From assembly GCF_001693515.2 (NCBI RefSeq), contig NZ_CP042968.1, positions 930,001-994,000 of the forward strand: DNA of 64,000 nt, read 5' to 3'. This DNA is from Bradyrhizobium paxllaeri. GTDB taxonomy: Bacteria; Pseudomonadota; Alphaproteobacteria; Rhizobiales; Xanthobacteraceae. Below, piece by piece: positions 16,505 to 25,730 of this stretch. Under the pieces are notes generated by a model. That model worked only from the letters and a program-made list of their open reading frames with translations, was not told where the DNA came from and did no database searches. Position 1 is the first letter of the stretch, and each line of letters starts with the position of its first letter. The position numbers and the translations under genes were made by a program.

Positions 16505-18370
16505 ATGGAACGCAAGCTCGCCGCGATCATGGCCGCCGACATTGTCGGCTACAGCCTGATGATGGCCGAAAACGAGGCCACCACCTATAAAGAGCTGCGC
16601 ACGGTCTTCGATAATCTGATCGATCCCACAGTCGCGCGGCATGGCGGACGCATCTTCAAGATGACCGGGGACGGGTTTCTGGCGATGTTTCCAAGCGTCA
16701 ACGAAGCCGTTGATGCGGCCGCTGCCATCCAGCAAGCCTTCGACAACGCCCCGTTTGAGCTGCGCATAGGCATCAACCTCGGTGATGTCATCGAGGATAA
16801 TGGCGATATGTACGGCGACGGCGTTAATGTCGCCACACGGCTTGAGGCGATGGCCGACCCCGGTAGCATCTTTGTCAGCGGCGCTGTCGTCATGGCCGCA
16901 GACCGCAATCGCGGCGAGGTGTTCGCGCGTGTGGGCCGCAGGCGCGCCAAAAACATTCCCGAGCTTCTTGATGTCTACCGGGTACGGCGCGCGCAATCCT
17001 CGTGGTCTCGCTGGCGGAAAGTCCCGCGCGTTCTACGCGGTACCGCTGCGCGCTGGTCGTATGGCGTCGCCGCCGTAGCCCTTGTCCTCATCGGCACCCA
17101 AATCCAGCCGCTTTCCCTGGCCGCGATGGTCAGCCGGCTCCCGACTGCGCTGTCTTTCGACCAGACCCGCGCCGACCCGCGGCCGTCAGTTGCGGTCATG
17201 CCCTTTGCGACCATGAGCGGCGACCAGTCGTACTTTGCAGACGGGCTGACCGAGGATGTGACCACGGCGCTTGCAAGGAATTCCGAGCTTCAGATCGTCG
17301 CGCGCGACTCCACATATGCCGTGCGCGGGCAGGAAAGCGATGTGCGCAAGCTCGGGGTAAAGCTGGGCGTTTCCTACGTGGTGGAAGGCAGCGCACGCCG
17401 CGAGGGGGACCGGCTTCGCGTCTCGGCGCAGTTGATCGACGTGAAATCGGGCGCGCACCTTTGGTCGCGCAGCTTCGACAGGCAGGTTGCCGACGTCTTC
17501 ACCGTACAAAGCGAGCTGACCACGGAAATCGTCGCCCAGCTCGCGCCGTATATCGGCCGAAGTGAAGCCACCGCTGCCGCGCAACGTCCGACCGACAACC
17601 TTCAGGCTTACGATCTTGTCCTGCGGGCTCGTCATCGATACCGGCATGGCGCCAAGGATGCGGAAGGACTTATGGAGGCACGCGGCATATATCAGCGCGC
17701 GCTGGAAATGGACCCGGCCTATGCCGCCGCCCGTGCGGGCTTGGCCCTCACTTACATTGCGGATGTGGCCAGGAGGTCGAATGGTCGGGCGACAGCGCAT
17801 GAGCTGGAACTAGGTCTTAGCGAAGCGCGCCAGGCTGTGCGCCTCGATCCCAATCTCTCGCTCGGCTATCAGGTAATCAGCTTCGGGCTCGCGGTGCAGG
17901 GCGATTATGCAGGCGGCCTGCAGGCCGCCAGGCGCGCCGTCGAACTGAATCCCAATGACCCGGATAGCATGATGGCATTGGCAAAAGCGCAAGTCCGTTT
18001 CGGAGACTACGCGGACGCCGTTGCCAATGCCGAGCGGGCACGTCGCCTTCATCCCATGGCGCCGGAATATTACGCCTATGTGCATGGCCAGGCTCTTTAC
18101 GCCGCTGATCGTCGCGATGAGTCGGCTACCGTGATCGCCGAATGCCTTGTAAGGGCGCCGCGCGATGCCAACTGCCTGCTGATCCAGGCTGCGCTGCAAG
18201 GGGGGCGCGGTGATATAGAAGCGGCGCAGCTGACGATGACAAACCTGGTGGGGGCCCAACCGACATTTTCGTTGGAGTCGGAGCGTTCTTATCGCCGGTT
18301 TGGCAACAAGCCGCTGATGGATCAGTTCCTGAAGGACCTGACACGGGCGAAGGCACCGGAGGCTGCGTAA
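16505..18370 (+). CDS. class III adenylate/guanylate cyclase with TolB-like and TPR domains
   Basis: A 621-residue protein. Residues ~1-165 form a class III cyclase domain: RKLAAIMAADIVGYS and the metal motif KMTGDGFLAMF, then the INLGDVIEDNGDMYGDGVN block. A hydrophobic segment near 190-215 suggests one membrane anchor. Next comes a FlgO/TolB-N-like module (PSVAVMPFATMSGDQSYFA...LWSRSFDRQ), then TPR-like repeats to the end. This layout is common in Bradyrhizobium, where many paralogues occur. Start 16505 chosen at MERKLAA, the usual N-terminus of the family. It would make cAMP (or cGMP) in response to an unknown cue. Confidence 0.88.
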   Translation: MERKLAAIMAADIVGYSLMMAENEATTYKELRTVFDNLIDPTVARHGGRIFKMTGDGFLAMFPSVNEAVDAAAAIQQAFDNAPFELRIGINLGDVIEDNGDMYGDGVNVATRLEAMADPGSIFVSGAVVMAADRNRGEVFARVGRRRAKNIPELLDVYRVRRAQSSWSRWRKVPRVLRGTAARWSYGVAAVALVLIGTQIQPLSLAAMVSRLPTALSFDQTRADPRPSVAVMPFATMSGDQSYFADGLTEDVTTALARNSELQIVARDSTYAVRGQESDVRKLGVKLGVSYVVEGSARREGDRLRVSAQLIDVKSGAHLWSRSFDRQVADVFTVQSELTTEIVAQLAPYIGRSEATAAAQRPTDNLQAYDLVLRARHRYRHGAKDAEGLMEARGIYQRALEMDPAYAAARAGLALTYIADVARRSNGRATAHELELGLSEARQAVRLDPNLSLGYQVISFGLAVQGDYAGGLQAARRAVELNPNDPDSMMALAKAQVRFGDYADAVANAERARRLHPMAPEYYAYVHGQALYAADRRDESATVIAECLVRAPRDANCLLIQAALQGGRGDIEAAQLTMTNLVGAQPTFSLESERSYRRFGNKPLMDQFLKDLTRAKAPEAA

Positions 18371-18562
18371 TAGGATTGTTGTAGCTTAAGTTCAATGAGA
18401 CAGCAGTTCTCAGTTTCATCTCGTCCGGCGCGCCATTTTGCTACCACTCCAGGACAAAGATGGGCACCTCTTCCGGCTGCTTTGCGCCCATTCCGGCCAT
18501 CCCCCAGAGTGAATTTTGCTCAGTCCGACTCGTCAAATTCGGATTCTAAGTCATCATCGTAG

Positions 18563-18719
18563 CCGACGCGCCCGCTATTGCAGGGCGAGGCGGCATTTAC
18601 AGGATTGCGGAATGGTGGAGGAATGCCGCTGATTTGCCCGACGTGTCAAGTTGCCATACGAACGTCGGCAGCTGCCTGCCGCTTTGCATAGGGTCGTTTT
18701 CGATATTTTGGGAGCGCGC
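18563..18719 (+). repeat. dispersed repeat, copy A (~157 bp)
   Basis: Nearly identical over its length to 26777-26934: both run from CCGACGCGCCCGCTATTGC through GGAATGGTGGAGGAATGCC and CCCGACGTGTCAAGTTGC to TTTTGGGAGCGCGC, with a more divergent centre. A fragment of the right end recurs at 48616. It lies in the 375-base gap between the cyclase and YeiH genes, which holds nothing else I can identify. Confidence 0.9.
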
Positions 18720-18745
18720 CTTCTATCCCGTCCTCGGCATCCTCG

Positions 18746-19816
18746 TCACCGGAAGAGGTGGACGAGCCCGATGCTCAGGCCCAGCAAGAGGAGCAGCGAC
18801 AGCGTGACGGCGGCGGTGACCCTTCCACCGACAGTCGAGAGCACGCGCACGTCGACGCCAAGGCCAAGCGCAGCCATCGAGAGGACGGTCAGGATGGCCG
18901 CCGTCTTCGTCACCGGTGCGACCACAAGATCGGGCACCAGGTGAAGCGAGCGCAGGGCTGCGAGCACCAGAAAGCCGATGATGAACCAGGGCACCAGCTT
19001 GAACGGGCTGATGGCGGCGGCCTTGGTTTGATCGGCGTGGCGCTTGCGGCGTCGCGCCGCGACCAGCGACAGGGCCACCACGATCGGCCCCAGCATCAGC
19101 ACACGCACCAGCTTGACCAGCGTGCCAATTTGCGTGCTGACGATGCCGGCGGGCACGGTCGCCGCCAGAACCTGCGGAACGGCATAGACGGTGAGGCCCG
19201 CCAGAATGCCGTATTGCGTCGCCGTTAGACCAAGCAGGGGGATCAGGAGCGGCAGGCCCAGCACCATCAACACGCCGAGGATCGCGGTGAACGAGATCGA
19301 CGATGCGACATCGTCGCTATTGGCCCCGATCACCGGCGCGACGGCGGCAATTGCCGAGTTGCCGCAGATCGAATTGCCGCAGGCGATCAAGATCGACATT
19401 TTTGTCGGAAGCCCGAGCATGCGGCTGAGGCCATAGCTCACCGCGAGCATCACCACGACGGTGGCGACGATCGCGCCGATCAGGAGATAGCCGGAGGCAA
19501 CGATCGCGCCGAAGCTGATGGACGCGCCCAGCAGCATGACGGCGACCTCGAGCAGTTGCTTGGCGCTGAACGCAATGCCGGAACGCCAGCGCTCGGATGG
19601 CTGCCAGACCGTGCGGATCGCCATCCCGAGCAGGATCGCGATCACCAGTGCCTCGACGTAAGGATGGACGAAGACGTGCTCTTCGAGGTGTTGCGCCCCG
19701 AGCGAAACGGCGGTGATGATGCCGCAGAGCACGATCCCTGGAATGAGGGCCAGGCCGCGGCCAAACATGCCGGGTCGTGGCGTTGGATCGTCAGAACGGC
19801 TCTGGGGTGGCGGCAC
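18746..19816 (-). CDS. YeiH/UPF0324-family putative sulfate exporter
   Basis: A 356-residue inner-membrane protein with about ten helices. The signature SILIACGNSICGNSAIAAVAPVIGA is diagnostic of the UPF0324/YeiH family, and KQLLEVAVMLLGASISFG is also conserved. In taurine or isethionate users, homologues are proposed to export sulfate or sulfite; a general role is not settled. The start is a GTG at 19816, supported by AAGGAGGATAA just upstream. Monocistronic or following the small gene at 19974. Confidence 0.9.
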   Translation of the reverse strand: MPPPQSRSDDPTPRPGMFGRGLALIPGIVLCGIITAVSLGAQHLEEHVFVHPYVEALVIAILLGMAIRTVWQPSERWRSGIAFSAKQLLEVAVMLLGASISFGAIVASGYLLIGAIVATVVVMLAVSYGLSRMLGLPTKMSILIACGNSICGNSAIAAVAPVIGANSDDVASSISFTAILGVLMVLGLPLLIPLLGLTATQYGILAGLTVYAVPQVLAATVPAGIVSTQIGTLVKLVRVLMLGPIVVALSLVAARRRKRHADQTKAAAISPFKLVPWFIIGFLVLAALRSLHLVPDLVVAPVTKTAAILTVLSMAALGLGVDVRVLSTVGGRVTAAVTLSLLLLLGLSIGLVHLFR

Positions 19817-19973
19817 TTATCCTCCTTGGAGAATAATTTATGCGCCGGACCACGCAGGCTCGCTAGTCCATTTTCGGATTGTGCCCATACAGAGAGGTTA
19901 TATCCCTCAACCTGCATTTGCAGGTGAGGCCGCCCCGGCAATCCCGCCCGGGACAGCGCATGCCGGCAAGCTG

Positions 19974-20195
19974 CTAAAGCGAGGCGAGCAGACCCTGCGC
20001 CCACGCCACGGCGTGCTCGAAGCTGAGGTCGCCCGGCTCGAAAAACACCGCGCGCGCCAGCACGATGATGCCGACAAGCCCCCAGAACAGCCCCACGCCG
20101 CCCGACTTCAGCCATCTGGACGCACGAATCGGCGCGGTCGAGGTGTCGACCGCCGGGACCGGCTCTCCAAAGGGATCGAATGCGGGCTGGCTCAT
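19974..20195 (-). CDS. small membrane protein, unknown
   Basis: A 73-residue protein with a proline-rich N-terminus (DPFGEPVPAVDTSTAP), one clear transmembrane helix (GLFWGLVGIIVLARAVFF) and a short tail. I do not recognise the family. Codon use resembles neighbouring genes. It sits 157 bases upstream of the YeiH gene in the same direction. Confidence 0.55.
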   Translation of the reverse strand: MSQPAFDPFGEPVPAVDTSTAPIRASRWLKSGGVGLFWGLVGIIVLARAVFFEPGDLSFEHAVAWAQGLLASL

Positions 20196-20608
20196 GGCGG
20201 CTTCCGTTTTCGCTGAAGCTCAATGTCGCGAATAATCGTGCGGAAGCAAGGGTAGGGGAATGCGTTTTGCGGCAGCGCCGTGGAAGCCCGTTTTACGCTG
20301 TCGCCCCAGGGGAGGGTTTTCTTCTATCGGCCCGAAAAACCCCCTTCAGCCCGCGAGAGGCCATCAAGCGCGGCAAGGGCTTGCAGTTCTGTTCTGAGTG
20401 GCGCGCCATCTCGTTCCCGGCGATACGTCCGGAGGTCGTGCATTGTTCCTAAAGATGCTCTGACCAACGAGCTGTGATCCATGGCTCAAGCTGCTTCGGC
20501 CGACGGTCCACAGTTCACCGCAGCGGGCGTGGCTTTCAGGGCGCTCCGAGAGGAGCACCGGAAAATTCATTCATCGGCAATAGGCCTGCTCGTCGACGCT
20601 AGTCGCTC
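20196..20608. other. gene-free interval
   Basis: 413 bases in which short open frames on both strands have poor composition for coding. I see no RNA gene, hairpin terminator or repeat in it. Confidence 0.4.
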
Positions 20609-20773
20609 TTAACCTTGCCTGTTATCTTCTTGCTGACGCCGGTTTCTTTCGCGCTCCTGCCATTCGCGTTCTCGCTCTCGGCGTTCGTGTTCTTCGCGTT
20701 GCCGGTCCCGTTCTTCCCGAATGATTTTCTGCTCTTGCTTGCGCAAACCTTCTTCACGTTCCTTGGGTGACAT
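20609..20773 (-). CDS. possible 54-residue highly charged coiled-coil peptide
   Basis: From an ATG at 20773 the minus strand encodes a peptide almost entirely of Glu, Arg, Gln and Lys (for example REERDRQREEHERREREREW), which would form one long charged helix. It shares a CATG with the start of the divergent gene at 20772. No strong ribosome site is visible, so it may be a compositional artefact of the opposite strand. Confidence 0.3.
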   Translation of the reverse strand: MSPKEREEGLRKQEQKIIREERDRQREEHERREREREWQERERNRRQQEDNRQG

Positions 20774-21374
20774 GTCCGCAATCCCTACTAAGCAAGCATT
20801 GGAAAATAAGCGGCGCTTGCTGGTTGAAGCGCTTTCGAAACTCGCGGCCAATGAGCGTAAGGATTATCTGGAAAAGCTCGAAAAGCAAGCCGAGACCTAT
20901 TTGCAGGAGCAATTGAAAGCAGCTCTGGCAATCACCCAGCGCGCAGTCACATTGGCTGCCATTCTAGGCGCTGTTATAGCCGCGATAGCGGGATTGGTCG
21001 GCACGCTTGCAGCGAGGCTGGTCGATTTAGGCGTGCACTATGCCGCTCTCGTTCCCTTGCTCATATGCTTGATCGTGGCGCTCGCCCGCGTAATCCGAGC
21101 CACGATGCCAGGGAGGTTCTTTTACGCCGGTACGAACCCGATCCACTGGGCAGACGACATTGTGCAAGGGCGAAAGCTTGAGGACACGCGGATCGAACAA
21201 CTCGGGCTGTATTCTGAAAGTATTTCGGATAACACCGTTAGTATGAGGGAAGCCCAGGACTGCTTAACGTCTGGTTATACGTGGATCGGGCTCGGCCTAG
21301 CCGCTTTTCTCTGTGGAGAGTTCGCGATTGCTCTCAGCTTCATCGCTAAGCATGGCTTGCCGTCTCTCCCTTGA
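20772..21374 (+). CDS. hypothetical membrane protein with coiled-coil N-terminus
   Basis: A 200-residue protein. Residues ~5-60 form a charged helix (KLAANERKDYLEKLEKQAET). Two hydrophobic segments follow back to back (VTLAAILGAVIAAIAGLVGT and YAALVPLLICLIVALARVI), then a soluble part and a last hydrophobic helix near 180 (WIGLGLAAFLCGEFAIALSF). I do not recognise the family. Start 20772 is chosen because the upstream extension is compositionally poor. Confidence 0.6.
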   Translation: MSAIPTKQALENKRRLLVEALSKLAANERKDYLEKLEKQAETYLQEQLKAALAITQRAVTLAAILGAVIAAIAGLVGTLAARLVDLGVHYAALVPLLICLIVALARVIRATMPGRFFYAGTNPIHWADDIVQGRKLEDTRIEQLGLYSESISDNTVSMREAQDCLTSGYTWIGLGLAAFLCGEFAIALSFIAKHGLPSLP

Positions 21375-21703
21375 ACAGGCGGCGAGCCAGCCGAGCGGTG
21401 CGGGATGAGAGTTGCCGCTATTGAAGGTGGTAACAAGGCGTGGTAGCAATTCGCTCGCAGTCAAGCCAATTTGCTTTTATCTTTCAGTATCTTCGCGTAA
21501 CGCCCTTCGTCTTCCCTGGGGATCGCCAGGGCTTCAGGACGCCGTCGCACGGGTGTTGAAGTCGCCCCGGCCCAAATAGGTCTTCCTGAAATAGTCGCTG
21601 GGAGAACGCTTGATTTGCGAAGGGGCAGGCCCGTGAGCATTGGTTCAAAGCGTGTTGAGGTCGCGTTAAGCTCTGAGCTGGCTGTCAACCTCTTGGCCGT
21701 TAC
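21375..21703. other. gene-free interval before the helicase locus
   Basis: 329 bases with no supported gene or RNA. Short stops occur in all frames and no clear promoter or terminator is visible. Confidence 0.4.
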
Positions 21704-21821
21704 ATGGCGATTCTGATTCCCAGCCTGGGCTTCGCGCGCTTCGACACCCGCGGCGAGCTGCGGCTCGCGGAGCGCCTCAAGGACTTCCTCGAAGAGAACG
21801 CCGTCGTTTGGCACAATCTCC
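21704..21821 (+). pseudogene. N-terminal remnant of a NERD-domain helicase
   Basis: The frame from ATG 21704 begins MAILIPSLGFARFDTRGELR and continues LAERLKDFLEENAVVWHNL, which is the usual opening of NERD-domain/UvrD helicase fusions. In such proteins the NERD nuclease core (D, ExK motifs) follows. Here that core is missing and the reading frame jumps into the post-NERD segment of the gene, which resumes at 21822 in another frame. The junction lies near 21820. Confidence 0.65.
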
Positions 21822-23375
21822 GTGCGCGAGAGCCATCCCCTGGAGCAGGCTCGCAAATACACGTTCGAGGTCGTGCGCACGCTGGAGCGGGATGGGCAAC
21901 TATTGTTTCCGGCCGGTCACCACTTCATGGGCAAATCCATCGTTCCGTTCGGCTTCGGAGCCGTGTTCACCAATATCACGCGCAAGCAGTTCGATCAGAC
22001 CAATCTCAAGGAGGTGTTCGCCGAGCATCTCAGTGTGTTCAAGGATGAAATGACTGAAAGCGCGGACCCCGAGGAATTCCGGTCCAGATTATGGCGCATG
22101 GTCTATCCGCGTCTCGGAGAGCCTCTGTCGATGCCGCAGTTCGACCGGCTGCGCGCGCTGCTCTTTCCCGAAATCCGCATACGACAGATTGCGCTGCCTC
22201 TCGACGAACCAGTGGTGCCCGATCCATCCGACCGGACGCTTGCAGTCATGGACATGCATCAGGAGCAGATCGCGCGCAGTCTGGGAGAGGGGCATCGAAT
22301 TATTCGCGGCGTCGCCGGATCGGGCAAGACGCTGATCCTTGCCTTTCGAGCCGAATATCTGGCGCGTTCGGCGATGAAGCCAGTGCTCATCCTGTGTTAC
22401 GCCAACGGCATCGCCGGGCGACTTGAGGATGCCATGCAGGATCGAGGCGTGGAGGACCGTGTTCAGGTCCTTACCTTTCATGCCTGGTGTTACCGGATGC
22501 TGCGGACCTACGGGATTCCCGCCCCATCCGAGCGAGAATATCCGGACTACGCAAAGCGTCTGGCTGCGAGCGTCTCAGAGGTCGTCAAGGCTGTAGACCA
22601 GGGACATATCCCAACGGAACAGTACGATGCGGTCCTGATCGACGAGGCACACGACTTCGAGCCGCAATGGCTGGCGCTTGCGGCCAAGATGGTGAACCCG
22701 CGCACGAAGGCGCTGATGGTCGTCTATGACGATATACAGGCCATCTACAAGGGACGTGAGCGCCCGGTGTGGAGCCAGCTCGGAATTGAAGCGAAGGGCC
22801 GAACGACCGTACTGAAAGTCAACTACCGCAACACGGCCCAAATCGTTGCCTTTGCGCGACGCTTCGCTTCAGACGTGATCGGCGCTCCGGGTACGACGGC
22901 CGATGATGAGCACCCCATCCTGTTGCCTGAAGATGCAGGTCGGCAGGGACTGGTGCCGGACGTGCGGCAGTGTGTGAGCATCGACGCGGAAGCACACTGC
23001 GTCGCCGAGTGGTTTCTCGGGCGGAAAAAGGCGGGGTACGAGTGGCCGCAAATGGCTTGCCTTTATCCGGAGCACTGGATTGGCGAGCGGATCGCTCAGG
23101 TACTCACCAGGCATGAAGTGCCGATCGATCTGGCCAGGAACAACAAGAACAGGGTGTCGACGAAGCGTATAGCCGTGCGGTTGTTGAGCATGCACACCGC
23201 GAAGGGGCTCGAGTTTCCGTGCGTCGCTATTGCAGGTCTGGGCTTGCTCGGCCGCCACGGCGAGGCGGTCGAGGAATGTGTTCGACTGACATATGTTGGG
23301 GTTACTCGGGCTACTCACGAGGCGCTTTTGACCTACTCGAGTGAGTCGGCGCTGGTGCAGCGGTTGATCGCGTAG
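21822..23375 (+). CDS. UvrD/PcrA-like SF1 helicase lacking its NERD domain
   Basis: 517 residues if started at GTG 21822. It opens within the segment that normally follows a NERD nuclease (HPLEQARKYTFEVVRTLERD), then an SF1 helicase: Walker A GVAGSGKT (163-170), Walker B VLIDEAHD (271-278), motif IV-like TTVLKVNYRN, motif V SMHTAKGLEFPCVAI and motif VI RLTYVGVTRA. All ATPase motifs are intact, so a truncated helicase could still work if translated; the GTG has no clear ribosome site. Deletion plus frameshift upstream suggests a decaying gene. Followed 20 bases later by the gene at 23396. Confidence 0.75.
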   Translation: MRESHPLEQARKYTFEVVRTLERDGQLLFPAGHHFMGKSIVPFGFGAVFTNITRKQFDQTNLKEVFAEHLSVFKDEMTESADPEEFRSRLWRMVYPRLGEPLSMPQFDRLRALLFPEIRIRQIALPLDEPVVPDPSDRTLAVMDMHQEQIARSLGEGHRIIRGVAGSGKTLILAFRAEYLARSAMKPVLILCYANGIAGRLEDAMQDRGVEDRVQVLTFHAWCYRMLRTYGIPAPSEREYPDYAKRLAASVSEVVKAVDQGHIPTEQYDAVLIDEAHDFEPQWLALAAKMVNPRTKALMVVYDDIQAIYKGRERPVWSQLGIEAKGRTTVLKVNYRNTAQIVAFARRFASDVIGAPGTTADDEHPILLPEDAGRQGLVPDVRQCVSIDAEAHCVAEWFLGRKKAGYEWPQMACLYPEHWIGERIAQVLTRHEVPIDLARNNKNRVSTKRIAVRLLSMHTAKGLEFPCVAIAGLGLLGRHGEAVEECVRLTYVGVTRATHEALLTYSSESALVQRLIA

Positions 23376-23395
23376 ACTGCGATAGGAGGAACCCT

Positions 23396-23794
23396 GTGAC
23401 GAAAAAAACTTCGGGCTTTGATCCGTGGTGGATGTTTCGGGCGCCGTTGTCCGGCGACGTAGCTCAGCGCATTACAGCGCCGTGGTTCTCGCCATCGCTT
23501 ACGGTCAATTATGCTGGCGATCCCGCGGTAGAGGACCGGGTCGTTACGGAGGTTGCGAGCTATGGAAAACAGCTTGGCTGGCTTACGGAGATCGCGATCG
23601 CGTTGGCCAGGATGCAACCAGTGCCCGCGGAAACATTGGGCCGTTTGGAAAAGGCCGCGAAGGACATCGCCGTAATCAAGGAGCAGGTTGGCGTCTCCGC
23701 CGTCGAGGCGGCGAATGACGCGCTCGATCGCCTGGAACGTCACGACCCGGCTCAATATGATAACCTGCTGCGCGAACGGCGAAGCGCCAAATAG
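23396..23794 (+). CDS. hypothetical protein in operon with the helicase
   Basis: A 132-residue protein starting at GTG 23396 after an excellent AGGAGGA. It is soluble and mostly helical. The N-terminal part is aromatic-rich (GFDPWWMFRAPLSGDVAQRI); the centre has a heptad-like stretch (ETLGRLEKAAKDIAVIKEQV). I do not recognise it. Its tight linkage to the helicase suggests a partner role, perhaps in a defence or repair module. Confidence 0.62.
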   Translation: MTKKTSGFDPWWMFRAPLSGDVAQRITAPWFSPSLTVNYAGDPAVEDRVVTEVASYGKQLGWLTEIAIALARMQPVPAETLGRLEKAAKDIAVIKEQVGVSAVEAANDALDRLERHDPAQYDNLLRERRSAK

Positions 23795-23826
23795 TCGAGA
23801 GATGCGGCCCTTCAGGAGCAGCAGGC

Positions 23827-23897
23827 GTAGCCCGGATGAGCGCAGCGAGATCCGGGGGATGGTCCATCCCGCAGATCGCTGCGCTCATGCGGGCTAC
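23827..23897. repeat. palindromic dispersed repeat (GTAGCCCGGATGAGCGCAGCG type)
   Basis: GTAGCCCG with GATGAGCGCAGCGA at the left pairs with TCGCTGCGCTCATGCGGGCTAC at the right, giving a long imperfect stem. From memory this is a REP-like family frequent in rhizobial intergenic DNA. It lies in the 366-base gene-free gap 23795-24160, which otherwise shows nothing definite. Confidence 0.8.
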
Positions 23898-24160
23898 TCG
23901 CTGTCACCGTAATCGGCATTCGCGCCAAGCTGCTCAGCGACGGCGGCCCGACCATGTGGGAATCCATCTCGGCTCGAAACCGAAGCGTCGAACCGGCCGA
24001 AGCGTAGGCGAACGGCTGCAGGCGGCCTATGGGAAGGTGATGGCGAAGAGGGCCAAAGGCTGACGGCAGCGAGGCGCAACCCGCGATTGCCTGACGAACG
24101 TCGCGGGACAAGCGGCCTCATGCCTACGCAAAAACGGCAACTGCCCCCTTCACAGGAAAG

Positions 24161-25360
24161 CTATTGAGCCGCCGTCACCCGCAACGATTTCCTCAAAGCC
24201 CGTTCGGGGCTCGATTCCGGATCCGCGATCGGGCGGCGGTAGGTCGCGATGCGGCGCAGCCAGCCGACCTCGAAGACACGGTTGGAGGGAAGGTTGCGAA
24301 TCCTCTGCTGCAGGACGAACTGCGCCGCATCGGCGAATTCGGCGCGCACGGCCTTCGGATCGCCGGTCACACCGTTCATCTTGAGCAGCACCTGCTTGAG
24401 ACCCCAACCCTGCCGCCGCCCGGTCTCCCGGTTCATGGCGGCTTCGTTCGGGTTGGTGCCCTCGCCCTTGAAATTGATGTAGTCGATCAGCGGATAAAAA
24501 TTCTCCGAGGCACGAACGACGCGCGTGAACTGGATGACGAGATGGTCGCGCTCCGGGCCCTCGGGCGTCGTCTTGAGGATCTTCTCCATCGCGCCTTGCG
24601 CCCGCGCCATCATGAATTGCGTCTGCTCCGCCACGGTGTCGAGCAGAAACTGCCTCAACTCATTCATCTGCGGCGAGTGGGCGTTCTTCCTGAACTCGGC
24701 CCGGCTGGTCCACGGGTTGGCCGGAATTTGCGTCTGGTCCAGCCAGGCGGGCAAACGCACGTTCTTCTTGCGCATGGATTCGAGCAGGGCCGGGAAGCTC
24801 TCCTCGAAAGGCAGCCATTTGCCGACAGGAAACCAGATGAAATGACCGATGCCGAGGGACGCGAATTCCTCGTTCGCATTCCATGACGTGATCGCCTCAC
24901 GTTTTCCGCCCGTTTCATTCAGCCAGATCTTCTGGCCGATCTTCTTCGCCAGATCGTCCGGCAAGACGAACTGGGGTACAGGTAAATCCTTGGCCTCTAA
25001 ATTCTTGGCGTCGGGGCCCGATTTCCGGGCTTCCGGCATTTGAACGGCAGCTTCCGGCGCCGGCTTCTGCACCTCATTCTGTCGCAGGACTGTTTCGGGC
25101 TCCGGCTTCTGCGTGCGGGAGGCTTGTGCGGCGCCAGGCCCACCCTGGTCTTTTTCGCTATCAGCGGCGCGTGTCGCGGCCGGCGCGGCTGTTTCCGCCC
25201 ATGCCGTTGGCGTCGCCATGCCGGCGACGATGACACACGAGAGCAGCCATGAGCCGCAAGCAAGCGCCTTCGCGCTGCACTTTCCAGGCTTCGCCTGCCG
25301 TGCCGTTCTCCCGCCGCCACCCGCACGCCAGCGGCCAATGAAATCACCGCCCATGTCCAT
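24161..25360 (-). CDS. conserved exported protein with GIGHFIW motif, possible lysozyme-like fold
   Basis: About 399 residues. A basic N-terminus precedes a hydrophobic segment (WLLSCVIVAGMATPTAWA), so it is exported or anchored. Residues ~60-120 are a low-complexity Pro/Glu/Ala linker. The C-terminal ~270 residues contain KIWLNETGGKREAITSWNAN and FASLGIGHFIWFP, conserved blocks of a widespread uncharacterised periplasmic family; the NE...GIGH arrangement recalls lysozyme-like muramidases, which is only a suggestion. Start 25360 is a compromise: GGAAAC lies just before it; 25408 is also open. Confidence 0.65.
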   Translation of the reverse strand: MDMGGDFIGRWRAGGGGRTARQAKPGKCSAKALACGSWLLSCVIVAGMATPTAWAETAAPAATRAADSEKDQGGPGAAQASRTQKPEPETVLRQNEVQKPAPEAAVQMPEARKSGPDAKNLEAKDLPVPQFVLPDDLAKKIGQKIWLNETGGKREAITSWNANEEFASLGIGHFIWFPVGKWLPFEESFPALLESMRKKNVRLPAWLDQTQIPANPWTSRAEFRKNAHSPQMNELRQFLLDTVAEQTQFMMARAQGAMEKILKTTPEGPERDHLVIQFTRVVRASENFYPLIDYINFKGEGTNPNEAAMNRETGRRQGWGLKQVLLKMNGVTGDPKAVRAEFADAAQFVLQQRIRNLPSNRVFEVGWLRRIATYRRPIADPESSPERALRKSLRVTAAQ

Positions 25361-25530
25361 GTTTCCGAAGGCTAGCCTGACGGGAAGGGTCGTACGGACG
25401 AACAACACGATGCGTATGGCGAAATCGTGGGGTCATAGCGGCGGCCCGGTGCCGAATTACGGTGACGGTGCTGGAAACTCTCGCCCGCAGTTGAGTGCAC
25501 TGTTGCTTTAATCCCCGCAACGTGGGCTAG

Positions 25531-25704
25531 CCAGCGAAGGCGTCCGGTCTCGGCCGCGAAAGCCTTTACAAGACGCTGGCACCGGGCGCCAAGCCGCGTT
25601 TCGAAACGATTGCCACCATCATGCGGGCGCTGAATGTCGGATTTTCAGTCGAAAGCAGGTTGCCCGCGCGAGCGAAGAAGGCTCGCAAGTTGACCGCGGC
25701 GTAG
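25531..25704 (+). pseudogene. remnant of a HigA-like addiction-module antitoxin
   Basis: An open stretch ending at TAG 25702 reads GLGRESLYKTLAPGAKPRFE, then TIATIMRALNVGFSVE and a Lys/Arg-rich tail. This is the C-terminal half of the helix-turn-helix antidote proteins that pair with RelE/HigB-like toxins (usual form GLSRESLYKALSP...PSFETVLKVLKALG). A stop lies just upstream at 25528, no start codon or N-terminal half is present, and no toxin gene is adjacent. Confidence 0.6.
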
Positions 25705-25730
25705 GTGGCGAGCGAGGCTGCGAAACGCAC

